From Pseudomonas beijingensis (GTDB taxonomy: Bacteria; Pseudomonadota; Gammaproteobacteria; Pseudomonadales; Pseudomonadaceae), in contig NZ_CP117425.1 in assembly GCF_030687295.1 (NCBI RefSeq), positions 372,001-436,000 on the forward strand: a stretch of 64,000 nucleotides of DNA, read 5' to 3'. The position numbers and the translations under genes are program-made. Shown here one piece after another: positions 18,853-27,833 of this stretch (the first letter of the stretch is position 1; the number at the start of each line of letters is the position of its first letter). The notes under the pieces were generated by a model. It worked only from the letters and a program-made list of their open reading frames with translations. It searched no databases and was not told the origin of the DNA.

Positions 18853-20360
18853 AGAGGTTCCTCGCCGTCATCTTCTTTTAGGGCTTGCAGTTCCAGCGTA
18901 TCGGGGCTCATTGCGCCGCGAATGGCCTGCTCTTGTTGTAGCAGGCGTTGCGCTTGTGCAAGTTGCTGCGGCGGTAATTGTGCTTCGAGGGTTTGGGCAA
19001 GCTCGATGGCTTGCGGGGTGTTCTGCGCCTTGGCCAACTGGCTGAACACATAAGCATTGACCGGGTTGGGCTTGGTGCCCTTGCCCTGGGAGAACAGCTG
19101 GGCAATGGCGAAGTCGGCGCTGTTCTGGCCGTTGCGGGCGGCCTTGAGCAGGTGGTCCAGGGCTTTTTGCGAGTACACCTGGCCCAGGTAACCGCGGCGA
19201 TAGATCTGGCCGAGGTAGTAATCGGCGGCTACTTCGCGGCCAACGGCTTTCTGGAAATGCGCCTCGGCGGCCTTGGCATCGGCCGGGACCCACTTGCCTT
19301 CGTAGTAGAGCTTGCCCAGCAACAGCTCGGCGCGCGACTGGTCGGCGGCGCGGCCGTTTTCCAGGTATTGCATCATCTTGTCGACATCACCCAGTTCCGG
19401 GAAGTCGTAGAGCAGTTGCGCCAGGCTGACCCAGGCAGCGGGGTAGCCGGGGGCGATGCCTTCGAGCAACGACTGGGCGGTCTTTTCGTCGGTCTTGCCC
19501 AGGCTGGCATCGGCCAGGACACGGGCGACGCTGTCCACGCGCTGGGCGGACACGACGCCACGGGCGTGACCGTCCTGCATCTGCTTGAGCAATTGGGCCT
19601 GTTGTTCCGGCTGGCCGCGTTTCTGATAGACCGTGGCCAGTTCGACGTAGCAGATGTCCGTGGTCGCCAGCGCGGCCTTGCAGACCTTCTCGACTTCATC
19701 CAGGTGCTGGTCGTAGGTGCCCTGGGTGCGGTAGAGCAGAATCTGCGCCAGGCCCGCTTCCGGGTAGCCGGCGCTGCGCCATTGGCTGATCTGCTGCTGG
19801 GCGTTGACGTTCGGGAAGCTGTGGGGATATTGCAGGTACAGCATTGCCAGCGGGATCAGGGTGTTGCCTTCGCCATTGGCGAAGGCTTTCTTCAACAGGC
19901 CTTCGGCTTCGTGTTTTTCCGCTTCGGTGGAACCGGGCTTGGCCACCAGCAGGCGACCCAGGCGCGCCTGGGCCCGTGGCGAGATATCGGCCGCGGCGCG
20001 GTAAGTCGCCTCGGCTTTTTTCATCTGCTCGGGGTCGCGGCTGTCCACCTGGATGTCGGCCAGGCCTACCTGGGCCTCGCTGTAGCCCAGGTCGGCCAGT
20101 TGCTGGTAGTTCTGCTGCGCCAACGCCGTGTCGCCGCGCTTGAGGGCTTCGTTGGCCAGGCGCTGGTCGGGCAGGCCGGCGCAACCGCTGAGGCCGATCG
20201 CCAGCGCCAGTGCACACAATGCATACCCCGTGTGGGAGCGAGCTTGCTCGCGAAGCAGGCCGCTCGGTGTACCAGACAGACCGCGTCGATCCCATCGCGA
20301 GCAAGCTCGCTCCCACAGGGAATGCGGTGCATTGTTGTTTTGTGGAGTGATCACGGGCAT
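18849..20360 (-). CDS. algK: Alginate export lipoprotein AlgK with REPIN-encoded N-terminal insertion
   Basis: AlgK is an outer-membrane lipoprotein built of Sel1/TPR-like repeats that helps place AlgE. The 503-residue frame contains the repeats ([38 protein letters not shown]) and the lipobox LSGC with Cys60. ATG 20360 is 9 bases after the alg44 stop and has GAGG upstream, so it looks like the native start. Between this ATG and the signal helix ([15 protein letters not shown], 46-60), residues 15-43 are encoded by a REPIN that stays open in this frame. The resulting Arg-rich n-region is unusually long. The only in-frame alternative near the helix is a TTG codon (Leu48). Confidence 0.9.
   Translation of the reverse strand: MPVITPQNNNAPHSLWERACSRWDRRGLSGTPSGLLREQARSHTGYALCALALAIGLSGCAGLPDQRLANEALKRGDTALAQQNYQQLADLGYSEAQVGLADIQVDSRDPEQMKKAEATYRAAADISPRAQARLGRLLVAKPGSTEAEKHEAEGLLKKAFANGEGNTLIPLAMLYLQYPHSFPNVNAQQQISQWRSAGYPEAGLAQILLYRTQGTYDQHLDEVEKVCKAALATTDICYVELATVYQKRGQPEQQAQLLKQMQDGHARGVVSAQRVDSVARVLADASLGKTDEKTAQSLLEGIAPGYPAAWVSLAQLLYDFPELGDVDKMMQYLENGRAADQSRAELLLGKLYYEGKWVPADAKAAEAHFQKAVGREVAADYYLGQIYRRGYLGQVYSQKALDHLLKAARNGQNSADFAIAQLFSQGKGTKPNPVNAYVFSQLAKAQNTPQAIELAQTLEAQLPPQQLAQAQRLLQQEQAIRGAMSPDTLELQALKEDDGEEPL
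20232..20316. repeat. REPIN inside algK
   Basis: Both REP arms are complete and face each other; the centre is about 36 bases. The element lies wholly within the algK reading frame, upstream of the signal-peptide helix. Confidence 0.93.
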
Positions 20361-20369
20361 ATCCTCGAC

Positions 20370-21539
20370 TTAAATACCGACGGCCATGGCTTTGTCGATC
20401 AGCCAGTTCAGGTTCGGGCCACGGTCGCTGGTGACTTCTACCGGACGGCCGGCCAGCGAGCTGTCCAGGGGTTCGTCAGGCTGGATCAGCACACGGATAT
20501 CGGAGGAAAGGTCGGCACTTTTCAGGCTGGTGCTGCTGACGATCTTGCCGGTACGGGTGGTGTCTTCGCCGGCGACCTGGAAGCTGACCGGCGTGCCTGG
20601 GCGCACGTCGCCGAACTGGCGATAGGAGAAGCGCGCTTCGACGTTGGCTTCGGTGCCCCGTGGAACCAGTTGGAAGATCACGTCACCCTTGCTGGCGTAT
20701 TGTCCGTTGGCGACCAGTTGCTGGGACACGATGCAGTCGCATGGGGAGGTCAGGGTGCCGGTCATCTGCTTGCCGAACAGCTCCTCGACCTTGGCCGGCT
20801 GCAACTGGTTGTCGTCCAGGTGACCCTTGAGCACATCGAGCATGCTGGTGCTGAAGGTCGCCAGCGGAGCGCCCTTGGCGGCAACGCCATCGGCTTTGAC
20901 CAGGCTCTGCACGGTGCCGTCGCGCGGCATGGTGATGGCCATGCCCGGTACGTTCACCAGGCCTGCCTGGGCGTGGCTGACGAAGTACATGCCGTACACC
21001 GACTTGAAGATGAAACCGAACGCCGCCAGGCCAACGATGAAGATCCCCAGGCTGAAGGTCACGGCGCGCAGGCGACCGAAGGCACTCATGCCACCGTTTT
21101 CGTCTTTCTGCTTGCGAGCCTTGGTGAAGTTGTCGCGTTGCAGGGTCGCCAGCACGTCGCCGACACCGACGATGTCGCCGGCCAGGTGCGAGGTGATGAT
21201 GTGACGCAGGGTCGAGATGTCACGTGGCTCCAGGTTCTGGAACTGGCAACCGGTGCGGCCGGTCTGGCGGTCGTAGGAACGGATCTGCAATTCCACGTCC
21301 ATGGCCAGGCCAAGGTTGTCGATCACGAACTGCAGGCGAGCCTTGTAGGTCTCGCCAACCTTGAGCGGCAGTTGGCCGGCGTTGAAGCACAGCCCACCGG
21401 CGGACAGGTCCAGGACCTTGACTTCCATGGGCGTGCGGTCGGGACCGAAGAAGCGCAGCTTGGCCGGGATTTTGACCCGGGCGTGTTGGCGCTGGGCTTC
21501 GGATTCATGCACTACGTTGACATTCACGGCGGTGTTCAT
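20370..21539 (-). CDS. alg44: Alginate co-polymerase Alg44 (PilZ c-di-GMP receptor)
   Basis: Alg44 activates the glycosyltransferase Alg8 when bound to c-di-GMP. The 389-residue protein has an N-terminal cytoplasmic PilZ domain with RQHAR (Arg17, Arg21) and DLSAGG (Asp44, Ser46), the nucleotide-binding residues. One transmembrane helix follows at about 160-185 (GIFIVGLAAFGFIF), then a periplasmic membrane-fusion-like domain. It is 35 bases downstream of alg8. Confidence 0.97.
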   Translation of the reverse strand: MNTAVNVNVVHESEAQRQHARVKIPAKLRFFGPDRTPMEVKVLDLSAGGLCFNAGQLPLKVGETYKARLQFVIDNLGLAMDVELQIRSYDRQTGRTGCQFQNLEPRDISTLRHIITSHLAGDIVGVGDVLATLQRDNFTKARKQKDENGGMSAFGRLRAVTFSLGIFIVGLAAFGFIFKSVYGMYFVSHAQAGLVNVPGMAITMPRDGTVQSLVKADGVAAKGAPLATFSTSMLDVLKGHLDDNQLQPAKVEELFGKQMTGTLTSPCDCIVSQQLVANGQYASKGDVIFQLVPRGTEANVEARFSYRQFGDVRPGTPVSFQVAGEDTTRTGKIVSSTSLKSADLSSDIRVLIQPDEPLDSSLAGRPVEVTSDRGPNLNWLIDKAMAVGI

Positions 21540-21574
21540 AGGGGCGATTTCCTGGTTAATTCATTCAAGTCCGG

Positions 21575-23065
21575 TCAGACCATCGTCAGCAGCACGGCGA
21601 CAAAAATGCTGCCGGCGGAGAAGGTCATGGTCCGAGACGACCAAGTGTTGAACCAACGTTGAAAGCTGGCGAGATCACGGGTCAGGTGGGTGGGCTGGCG
21701 AGTCCAGGACTGTTGGTCGAGGCGGAAGAACACGTAGATCTTCACCAGGGCACCGACGATCTGGTTGTAATAGAGGATCGCCGGGTAGGCAGGGCCGATC
21801 CGGTGTCCGGAGCACGACAGCAGCAGGGTCAGCAGGAACCGGGTGATGCCGATCCACAGCAGGTACACCAAGATGAACGCGGTGCCGTACTTGAAGCTGG
21901 CGATCAGTGCCACGGTCAGGCCAAGCAGCGAGGTCCACATCGACACCCGCTGGTCGAACAGCACCACCGAGGTGAACAGGCCCAGACGGCGCATGCCCAG
22001 GCCCAGTGCCCGGGAGTTCTGCCGCAGGTTGTTGCCGTACCAGCGAAACATCAGCTTGCGGCTGGCCTTGATGAAGCTCTTCTCCGGCGGATGCTCGACG
22101 GTGTTGATCGCCGCATCGGGCACGTAGAACGTGTCGTAGCCCAGGCGCATCAGGCTGAACCAGCTCGACTTGTCATCGCCGGTCAGGAACTTGAAGCGGC
22201 CCAGGCGCCAGTGTTGCAGCGAGTCGCTTTCCACGTCGGCGATGAAGTCCGGGTTGGTGACCACGGTGGCGCGGAACACCGACATCCGCCCGGTCATGGT
22301 CAGCACGCGCTTGGACAAGGCCATGGAGCACATGTTGATGTGACGCTGGGCGAAGCGCAGCTTGTGCCACTCGCTCATGATGTAGCCGCCGCGCACTTCG
22401 CAGAACTCGTTGGTGGTCAGGCCGCCGACATTGCCGAACAGCTGGAACCACGGCACGGTCTTGCGCACGACGCCTTCGGCGAGCACGGTGTCGCCATCGA
22501 TCACGGCGACCACGGCGCGATCGTCCGGCAGGTGGCGGGAGATGGCGCGGAAGCCGTAGGCCAAGCCGTCACGCTTGCCGGTGCCTGGGATACGCACGAA
22601 GTCCAGCTTGACCCGTTCTGGCGGGTTCATGCGGGCCCAGAGGCTCTTGACCAACAGTTCGTCGGACATTTCCACGATGGAGCAGACCACGGTGGTGGGC
22701 AGCTCGCAGTCGATGGCCTCGCGGATCACCGAGCCATACACTTGTGCAGTGGTCAGCGCGTCGATCCGAAAGCTGGTGACCATCAGGTACACGTGGGACG
22801 GATCCGCCGCCTTGCCCAGCTTGCGGACCTTGCGGCGCAGGTGTGGGTAGACGATGTACAGGAAGATCATGCCGCGCACGAAATGCGTTGCTCCCATGGA
22901 GTAACGCCAGATGCCCACGGCGCCGATCAGGAAAATGAAGTCCTTGGATTCGGAGTCGAACGTGGACGTGGGCAGCGCCATGGCGATGCCCATCAATAAA
23001 CTCAAGTAAAACAGCCAACCGGCGGCCTGAAGCAGGCCGTGCTTTAGCCTGTGCATAATCTGCAT
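21575..23065 (-). CDS. alg8: Alginate synthase catalytic subunit Alg8 (GT2)
   Basis: Alg8 polymerises GDP-mannuronate and feeds polymer across the inner membrane. The 496-residue product has N-terminal helices (15-35 and 45-75), a cytoplasmic GT2 domain with DGD ([10 protein letters not shown]), TGDDKSSW and a FRWYGNN element in place of Q-x-x-R-W, and C-terminal membrane helices. [10 protein letters not shown] starts at 23065; MHRLKHG at 23056 is equally possible, since neither has a clear ribosome-binding site. Confidence 0.95.
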   Translation of the reverse strand: MQIMHRLKHGLLQAAGWLFYLSLLMGIAMALPTSTFDSESKDFIFLIGAVGIWRYSMGATHFVRGMIFLYIVYPHLRRKVRKLGKAADPSHVYLMVTSFRIDALTTAQVYGSVIREAIDCELPTTVVCSIVEMSDELLVKSLWARMNPPERVKLDFVRIPGTGKRDGLAYGFRAISRHLPDDRAVVAVIDGDTVLAEGVVRKTVPWFQLFGNVGGLTTNEFCEVRGGYIMSEWHKLRFAQRHINMCSMALSKRVLTMTGRMSVFRATVVTNPDFIADVESDSLQHWRLGRFKFLTGDDKSSWFSLMRLGYDTFYVPDAAINTVEHPPEKSFIKASRKLMFRWYGNNLRQNSRALGLGMRRLGLFTSVVLFDQRVSMWTSLLGLTVALIASFKYGTAFILVYLLWIGITRFLLTLLLSCSGHRIGPAYPAILYYNQIVGALVKIYVFFRLDQQSWTRQPTHLTRDLASFQRWFNTWSSRTMTFSAGSIFVAVLLTMV

Positions 23066-23156
23066 CCGTCTCTATCTCGGGCGGGCCTTGTGGGCGGCCC
23101 GATGGGTTAAGGCAGGCGAAAGGCCGGCCGAGGCATGCCCCGGCCGGCAAACAGAC

Positions 23157-24473
23157 TTACCAGCAGATGCCTTCGGTCCGGCCACTCGGGTTGGAGGCCT
23201 TGGACATGAAGCCGACCAGGTCGATGACCTGCTTGCCTTCCGGTACGTTTTCGGTCAGCGCGCGGAACTTCTCGTCGCGGTTACCCAGGATGATGATGTC
23301 GGAGCTGTCGATCACCGAGTCGAAGTCGGCGTTGAGCAAGGACGAGACGTGAGGAATCTTCGACTCGATGTAATCCTTGTTCGCACCGTGGACGCGGGCG
23401 TATTCGACGTTGCTGTCGTAGATCTTCAGGTCGAAACCCTTGCCGATCAGCATTTCCGCCAGTTCCACCAGCGGGCTTTCACGCAGGTCGTCGGTGCCGG
23501 CCTTGAAGCTCAGACCCAGCAGGGCGACTTTGCGCTTGTCGTGGCTGGAAACGATGTCGAAGGCGTTCTGCACCTGGGACTCGTTGCTGCGCATCAGCGA
23601 GTTGAGCAGCGGCGCTTGCACGTCCAGGGCGCCGGCGCGGTAGGTCAGGGCGCGAACGTCCTTGGGCAGGCAGGAACCGCCGAAAGCGAAGCCTGGGCGC
23701 ATGTAGTACTGGGACAGGTTCAGGGTCTTGTCCTGGCAGACCACGTCCATCACTTCACGACCATCGACACCGACGGCCTTGGCGATGTTGCCGATCTCGT
23801 TGGCGAAGGTCACCTTGGTGGCGTGCCACACGTTGCAGGTGTACTTGATCATCTCGGCGACGGCGATGTCCTTGCGGATGATCGGCGCGTCGAGCTCTTC
23901 GTACAGCGACTGCAGAACGTCACCGGAGGCGGTGTCGAACTCACCGATAACGGTCATTGGCGGCTGGTCGTAGTCTTTGATCGCGGTGCTTTCGCGCAGG
24001 AACTCAGGGTTCACCGCGACACCGAAATCGACGCCGGCTTTCTTGCCGGAGCAGTCTTCCAGGATCGGGATGACAACGTTTGCCACGGTACCCGGCAACA
24101 CGGTGCTGCGTACGACGATGGTGTGGCGGGTGGTCTTGTCACGCAGGACAAAACCGATCTCGCGGCACACGGCCTCGATGTAGTTCAGTTCCAGGTCGCC
24201 GTTCTTTTTGCTCGGTGTACCGACGCAAATCATCGACAAGTCAGTATCGCGAATGGCTTCGGCGAAGTTGGTAGTACCGCGCAGTCGACCTGTTTGAATG
24301 CCTTGCGCCAATAGCTCGCCAAGACCCGGTTCAACGATGGGCGATTTGCCGGCGTTGATCATGTCGATTTTGTCTTTGGCGACATCTACGCCAACTACGT
24401 CATGGCCCCGTGCAGACAGGCAACCGGCACATACTGCACCGACGTAACCCAAACCAAATATGCTAATGCGCAT
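23157..24473 (-). CDS. algD: GDP-mannose 6-dehydrogenase
   Basis: AlgD oxidises GDP-mannose to GDP-mannuronate with NAD, the committed step of alginate synthesis. The 438-residue protein has the Rossmann motif GLGYVG (7-12), the nucleotide-sugar dehydrogenase segment GFAFGGSCLPKD with catalytic Cys268, and the C-terminal UDP/GDP-binding domain (LGLSFKAGTDDLRESP). It is the first gene of the operon and sits below a control region of about 700 bases. Confidence 0.98.
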   Translation of the reverse strand: MRISIFGLGYVGAVCAGCLSARGHDVVGVDVAKDKIDMINAGKSPIVEPGLGELLAQGIQTGRLRGTTNFAEAIRDTDLSMICVGTPSKKNGDLELNYIEAVCREIGFVLRDKTTRHTIVVRSTVLPGTVANVVIPILEDCSGKKAGVDFGVAVNPEFLRESTAIKDYDQPPMTVIGEFDTASGDVLQSLYEELDAPIIRKDIAVAEMIKYTCNVWHATKVTFANEIGNIAKAVGVDGREVMDVVCQDKTLNLSQYYMRPGFAFGGSCLPKDVRALTYRAGALDVQAPLLNSLMRSNESQVQNAFDIVSSHDKRKVALLGLSFKAGTDDLRESPLVELAEMLIGKGFDLKIYDSNVEYARVHGANKDYIESKIPHVSSLLNADFDSVIDSSDIIILGNRDEKFRALTENVPEGKQVIDLVGFMSKASNPSGRTEGICW

Positions 24474-24538
24474 CGCATTTCCCTCTGTTTTTCACGCCAT
24501 TAAATGGCCGGAGTTAATAGTGTTCAGCGGTCATAGTG

Positions 24539-24600
24539 CACTCGGAAGTGTGGAATGCAGGCGCCACAATGCCGTGTGCAGGCATACTAAGTTCCGAGTG
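24539..24600. repeat. Inverted repeat in algD leader
   Basis: CACTCGGAA (24539-24547) pairs perfectly with TTCCGAGTG (24592-24600). Between them TGCAGGC occurs twice. It would form a stem in the untranslated leader 66-127 bases before the algD start. Confidence 0.6.
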
Positions 24601-24944
24601 TCTAAATAAATGCACTCAAGTTGTGCGCAATGTGGCCTAGTTGTTATGACCTGCCCTGTTATGCAGCCAGTCCTCGTTATCGGGAACGCTCGTGCAAAGG
24701 TCCTTCACTTCCGACTCCTGGCAAAAAGCCCACAAAATCAGAAGCTTGTGTGCTCGGGTGAGCACGTTATAGGGGCGCAGCCTTGGCCTTGTAGGGGATA
24801 GTAATGGTGCGTTATCTCCTGTCCTTTATAAGATGGATCCAAATAGGCGACCGTTTCGCTAAATTGCCATGACAACTTGGTTACTTGGATCGACGGCCTA
24901 TGTAAGTCTTCTCTTACACGCTCCGTGAGAATCGTTACGGGTGG

Positions 24945-24972
24945 TATGAGCCGTGCAATTTCACATAGTTCC
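24945..24972 (-). promoter_or_regulatory. Candidate AlgU (sigma-22) promoter of algD
   Basis: On the minus strand GGAACTA is followed after 16 bases by TCATA. The sigma-22 pattern is GAACTT, 16-17 bases, then TCTGA-like; the known P. aeruginosa algD -10 is TCCTA-like. It would give a leader of roughly 450-460 bases. The -35 differs from consensus at the last base. Confidence 0.45.
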
Positions 24973-24990
24973 GATCCGCTCATCGCGATT

Positions 24991-25010
24991 TTCGAAATTT
25001 TTCGAAATAT
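24991..25010. repeat. Phased TTCGAAAT direct repeat
   Basis: TTCGAAATTT and TTCGAAATAT are adjacent 10-base units, followed by TATCGAAGAT, just upstream of the candidate -35. One-turn spacing of AT tracts suggests bent DNA or an UP-like element; this is inference. Confidence 0.55.
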
Positions 25011-25020
25011 TATCGAAGAT

Positions 25021-25050
25021 GGCACTGCCCTCAATATGATGGCACTTGCC
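25021..25050. promoter_or_regulatory. Paired GGCA/TGCC palindromes upstream of algD
   Basis: GGCACTGCC (25021-25029) and GGCACTTGCC (25041-25050) are two short palindromes with starts 20 bases apart, that is on the same face of the helix. They resemble a regulator binding pair. I cannot assign the protein; AmrZ is one possibility. Confidence 0.45.
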
Positions 25051-25095
25051 GTTTCATCCTTTATTAATGGGGAGTTAGGAGGGGGGGATAGTTTT

Positions 25096-25130
25096 GTGCC
25101 ACTACCGATAAAAATTTTTGGTGCCACTAC
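25096..25130. repeat. GTGCCACTAC direct repeat
   Basis: The 10-mer occurs at 25096-25105 and 25121-25130, each after a T-run. The core GTGCC is the complement of the GGCAC in the palindromes at 25021-25050. Confidence 0.6.
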
Positions 25131-25237
25131 GCAAAAAACTGACGAGTGTCGAGTGAAAGAAAAGTTAGCGGGGGAGTGGGCCGATTTATTGGCGTCATGA
25201 AACTGGCGAAACAGGTGGGGAACTAAGATGACAGATC

Positions 25238-25256
25238 GGGGCTTGATCGAAGCCCC
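25238..25256 (-). terminator. Possible weak terminator of yaaA
   Basis: GGGGCTT and AAGCCCC form a 7-base stem with a 5-base loop 29 bases beyond the yaaA stop. There is no T-run, so termination is uncertain. Confidence 0.4.
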
Positions 25257-25284
25257 TGATCAGAGAGCGATATAAGGTTATGCC

Positions 25285-26064
25285 TTATTCGGGAGCGTGA
25301 TCGCGCAAGAACACCAGTTTGTCCTGGCTCGACTGTTGTGCGTTGAAGCGGTAGCCCTGCACATCGAATTGGCGGAGTGCCGCAGGGTCGTTGATGCGTT
25401 CTTCAATGACGAAGCGACTCATCAGGCCCCGGGCTTTTTTGGCGTAGAAGCTGATGATCTTGTACTGGCCATTTTTCAAGTCGCGGAATTCGGTATCGAT
25501 GACGCGCGCTTTCAATGCGCTGCGCTTGACCGCCGAAAAGTACTCATTGGACGCCAGGTTCAGCAGTACGTCGTCGCCTTGTTCGGCCAGGGCTTCGTTC
25601 AGCCATTCGCTGATGCGTGTGCCCCAGAAGGCATACAGGTCCTTGCCCCGGGCATTGGCCAGCTTCGTGCCCATCTCCAGGCGATAGGGCTGCATCAGGT
25701 CCAATGGCCGCAGCAGGCCGTAAAGGCCGGAGAGCATGCGCAAGTGTTGCTGGGCATAGTCGAAATCGGCTTCGCCAAAGCTTTGCGCATCCAGGCCCGT
25801 GTACACGTCGCCCTTGAAGGCCAGCAGCGCCTGCTTGGCGTTGGCCGGGGTGAACGCCGGCGTCCAGCTGCCGAATCGCGCGGCATTGAGGCCGCCGATC
25901 TTGTCGGAGACGTGCATCAACTCGCTGATCTGTGCCGGCGAGAGTTCGCGCAGCTGTTCGATCAGTTCCTGGGAATGATCCAGGTACTGCGGCTGGGTAA
26001 AACGCGCGGTAGCCGGCGGTGTTTCGTAGTCGAGGGTCTTGGCGGGGGAAATCACCATCAGCAT
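25285..26064 (-). CDS. yaaA: Peroxide stress protein YaaA (DUF328)
   Basis: YaaA lowers intracellular free iron under hydrogen peroxide stress in E. coli and binds DNA. The 259-residue product begins [16 protein letters not shown] and carries the family segments [19 protein letters not shown] (residues 50-65), [32 protein letters not shown] and [14 protein letters not shown] 26064 has AAGGAG 8 bases upstream. It stands alone, next to the algD control region. Confidence 0.93.
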   Translation of the reverse strand: MLMVISPAKTLDYETPPATARFTQPQYLDHSQELIEQLRELSPAQISELMHVSDKIGGLNAARFGSWTPAFTPANAKQALLAFKGDVYTGLDAQSFGEADFDYAQQHLRMLSGLYGLLRPLDLMQPYRLEMGTKLANARGKDLYAFWGTRISEWLNEALAEQGDDVLLNLASNEYFSAVKRSALKARVIDTEFRDLKNGQYKIISFYAKKARGLMSRFVIEERINDPAALRQFDVQGYRFNAQQSSQDKLVFLRDHAPE

Positions 26065-26195
26065 GCAATCGTCTCCTTGAAGGTGCGGCGATTCTAGGGG
26101 GTTGTCCGGGTGGACTCCAGCTATTGGGGTGATAGGTGATGGATGGGCGAGTATTGACGGGCATTTTTGGTAAGGGAGGTGTGGGAGCAAAGTCT

Positions 26196-26283
26196 GTGGG
26201 AGCAAAGCTTGCTCGCGATGAACGATGGCGCAGTCTTGCAGATGGACCGTGTCGCCTGCATCGCGAGCAAGCTTTGCTCCCAC
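26196..26283. repeat. REPIN (AAAGCTTGCTCGCGA variant)
   Basis: A complete inverted pair of the GAGCAAAGCTTGCTCGC variant. A truncated extra REP start (GTGGGAGCAAAG) precedes it at about 26180. It lies between the divergent yaaA and deacetylase genes. Confidence 0.92.
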
Positions 26284-26357
26284 AGGACTGCTCCCCAAGT
26301 CCGCTGATCACAAGGGGATTACACCAGGATCGGCTATGATGCCGCGCGGGTTTCGTT

Positions 26358-27497
26358 ATGGAGACATCCCTTTTGCGTATCGCCCTTCTGTTATTGGCCT
26401 GGTTGTTGAGCCTGGGCGCCAGTGCCGCGCCCAACGACGTCGCCACCCTGGACCGCAGCACCTGGCCGGAACAACTCACCAGCCCGACGCTGTTCGATGT
26501 GGCCTCGCGGGCCGAGATCCTGATGTTCGCCCGGGGGTTGCTGGACGTCGATGCCATGGACGAAATCGCGCTCAAGCAGTACCTGGGGCTGCGCACGGTC
26601 AATATGGCCGCGATTGATGCCCTACGCGCACGGCTGTGGCAGCGGCTGTTGACCAACTACAACTTTGCCCAGCGCAGTTGCGATCAGGATGCGTCCTTCT
26701 GTTATCTGGTCGAGGACATGGCGACCCTGCGCGAAGAGGCCCGCAGGTTCCATCTGGATGACAATTCCTACTACATCAAGTGGGCGGCACCGAGCCAGAT
26801 CTTTCATACCCAATACCGCGATGAACTACTGCGTAAAGCCGCGCTTTTTCCGCAAACCAGCAGTGAAATCGCCCGTTTCGGTGATTACGAGCGCAACGGC
26901 GAGGACATGAACGACCGGCTGTTCCTGCTGACCTTCGACAGCGCTGCCAACGTTGTGCCGGACAACACCTCGTGGCTGACCGACTACCTGCGCAAGGCGA
27001 ACATGAACGGCACCTTCTTCGTGCTGGGCAAGGACATCCAGGCGCGACTGGAAGAGCGCTCGGCCAACAGTCTTCAGATGTTGTATGCCGGACAGTGCGT
27101 GGGTGTGCAGGGCTGGGAGTTTCGTTCCCACAGCCATTGGCAGGACTGGCAAGACTCGGTCCGGCGCAGTGTCGAGCTGGTCAAGGGCAAGCTGCCCGAG
27201 AATTATGTGCCGCTGTTCCGCCCGCCCCAAGGCCAGCGTCGTGGCGATGCCGAAGGGTTTTTCCGGCAGCAGGGCTTGCAGGTGGCGTTGTGGGATATCG
27301 ACCCCCAGGACAGCGGCAATCGGCTCAAGCCTGAGCAAAGCGCCCAGCGTGTGCTGACCCTGATGCTGTTGTGGCGCCACGGGGTGATCAATTTCAACGC
27401 CAAGCAGGATGGGGTGAAAACGGCGGTGCCCTGGCTCATGGCGCAGACGGCGCAGAGCGGGATCGGTTGGGCTGACTGTCAGGAGGCGTTTCGCTGA
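26358..27497 (+). CDS. Exported polysaccharide deacetylase-family protein with degenerate motifs
   Basis: The 379-residue product has a signal peptide (residues 1-23, cleavage after GASAA) and a C-terminal NodB-like domain from about residue 188. Motif 1 reads LLTFDSAAN, so the metal-binding second Asp of TFDD is Ser195. Motif 2 reads SHSHWQDW (His258, His260), not His-x-x-x-His. Motif 3 reads FRPPQGQRRG. The N-terminal 185 residues include two paired Cys (RSCDQDASFC) and are not recognised. It may be an inactive or altered polysaccharide-binding or hydrolytic protein. It lies beyond the REPIN from yaaA and upstream of phoH. Confidence 0.8.
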   Translation: METSLLRIALLLLAWLLSLGASAAPNDVATLDRSTWPEQLTSPTLFDVASRAEILMFARGLLDVDAMDEIALKQYLGLRTVNMAAIDALRARLWQRLLTNYNFAQRSCDQDASFCYLVEDMATLREEARRFHLDDNSYYIKWAAPSQIFHTQYRDELLRKAALFPQTSSEIARFGDYERNGEDMNDRLFLLTFDSAANVVPDNTSWLTDYLRKANMNGTFFVLGKDIQARLEERSANSLQMLYAGQCVGVQGWEFRSHSHWQDWQDSVRRSVELVKGKLPENYVPLFRPPQGQRRGDAEGFFRQQGLQVALWDIDPQDSGNRLKPEQSAQRVLTLMLLWRHGVINFNAKQDGVKTAVPWLMAQTAQSGIGWADCQEAFR

Positions 27498-27833
27498 AAC
27501 CGGCAAAGGCCCGGAAACATTGGGGAAGGAGGAAAACCCGGGACACATTCATGACAACCGGACTTCCGACTTTAACGGTGCAATGGCGGTACGCCAAGGG
27601 TTATTCGTCACTCTGAAAAATAAACTTCAAAAAAGCGTCAAAGTGCTTTTTCCTGTCATGGTTTTTGGAGTATCAAGAAGTCAGACCGCCGAAACCTGCA
27701 ACACAGGTGGCGTCTTCCAAGACCCAGATTGTGTGCAGTTCACCTGAATCCTCGCGGGTGAATTCGGTGGCTACCTCGAGGCGCAGCACTGTCAAGGTAT
27801 TGCGTCGAATGGCCCCCACATAGGTGACCGAGT
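27498..27833 (+). promoter_or_regulatory. Intergenic region and possible structured leader of phoH
   Basis: The 336-base gap has an A/T-rich hairpin (AAAAAGC and GCTTTTT, about 27631-27652) that may end the deacetylase transcript. Two stems follow close to phoH: CGCC-CCTG/CAGG-GGCG (27687-27712) and TTCACC/GGTGAA (27739-27762). They suggest a folded leader for phoH, but I recognise no known RNA class. No promoter is clear by eye. Confidence 0.4.

Larger units (their letters stand above)
24474..25236 (-). promoter_or_regulatory. algD control region and leader
   Basis: About 760 bases without a convincing gene separate algD from yaaA. The base composition is clearly AT-richer than the flanks. 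It contains an inverted repeat in the presumed leader (24539-24600), a candidate sigma-22 promoter (24945-24972), two phased TTCGAAAT units (24991-25010), two GGCA/TGCC palindromes (25021-25050) and a repeated GTGCCACTAC (25096 and 25121). I could not find a clean match to the AlgR box by eye. Confidence 0.75.

Noticed and set aside
18978..21662. Open frame of 894 codons on the plus strand across algK and alg44
   Set aside because: It is antisense to two clear alginate genes and contains the REPIN complement; it has no family features.
24589..24595. GGAACTT on the minus strand as the -35 of the algD promoter
   Set aside because: It is a perfect -35 match, but no TCxxA-type -10 lies 16-17 bases downstream, and it belongs to the leader inverted repeat.
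24877..25200. Plus-strand open frame of 107 codons in the algD control region
   Set aside because: No ribosome-binding site, low-complexity AT-rich composition, and it covers the repeats and the promoter candidate. The opposite-strand frame 24738-25127 is rejected for the same reasons.
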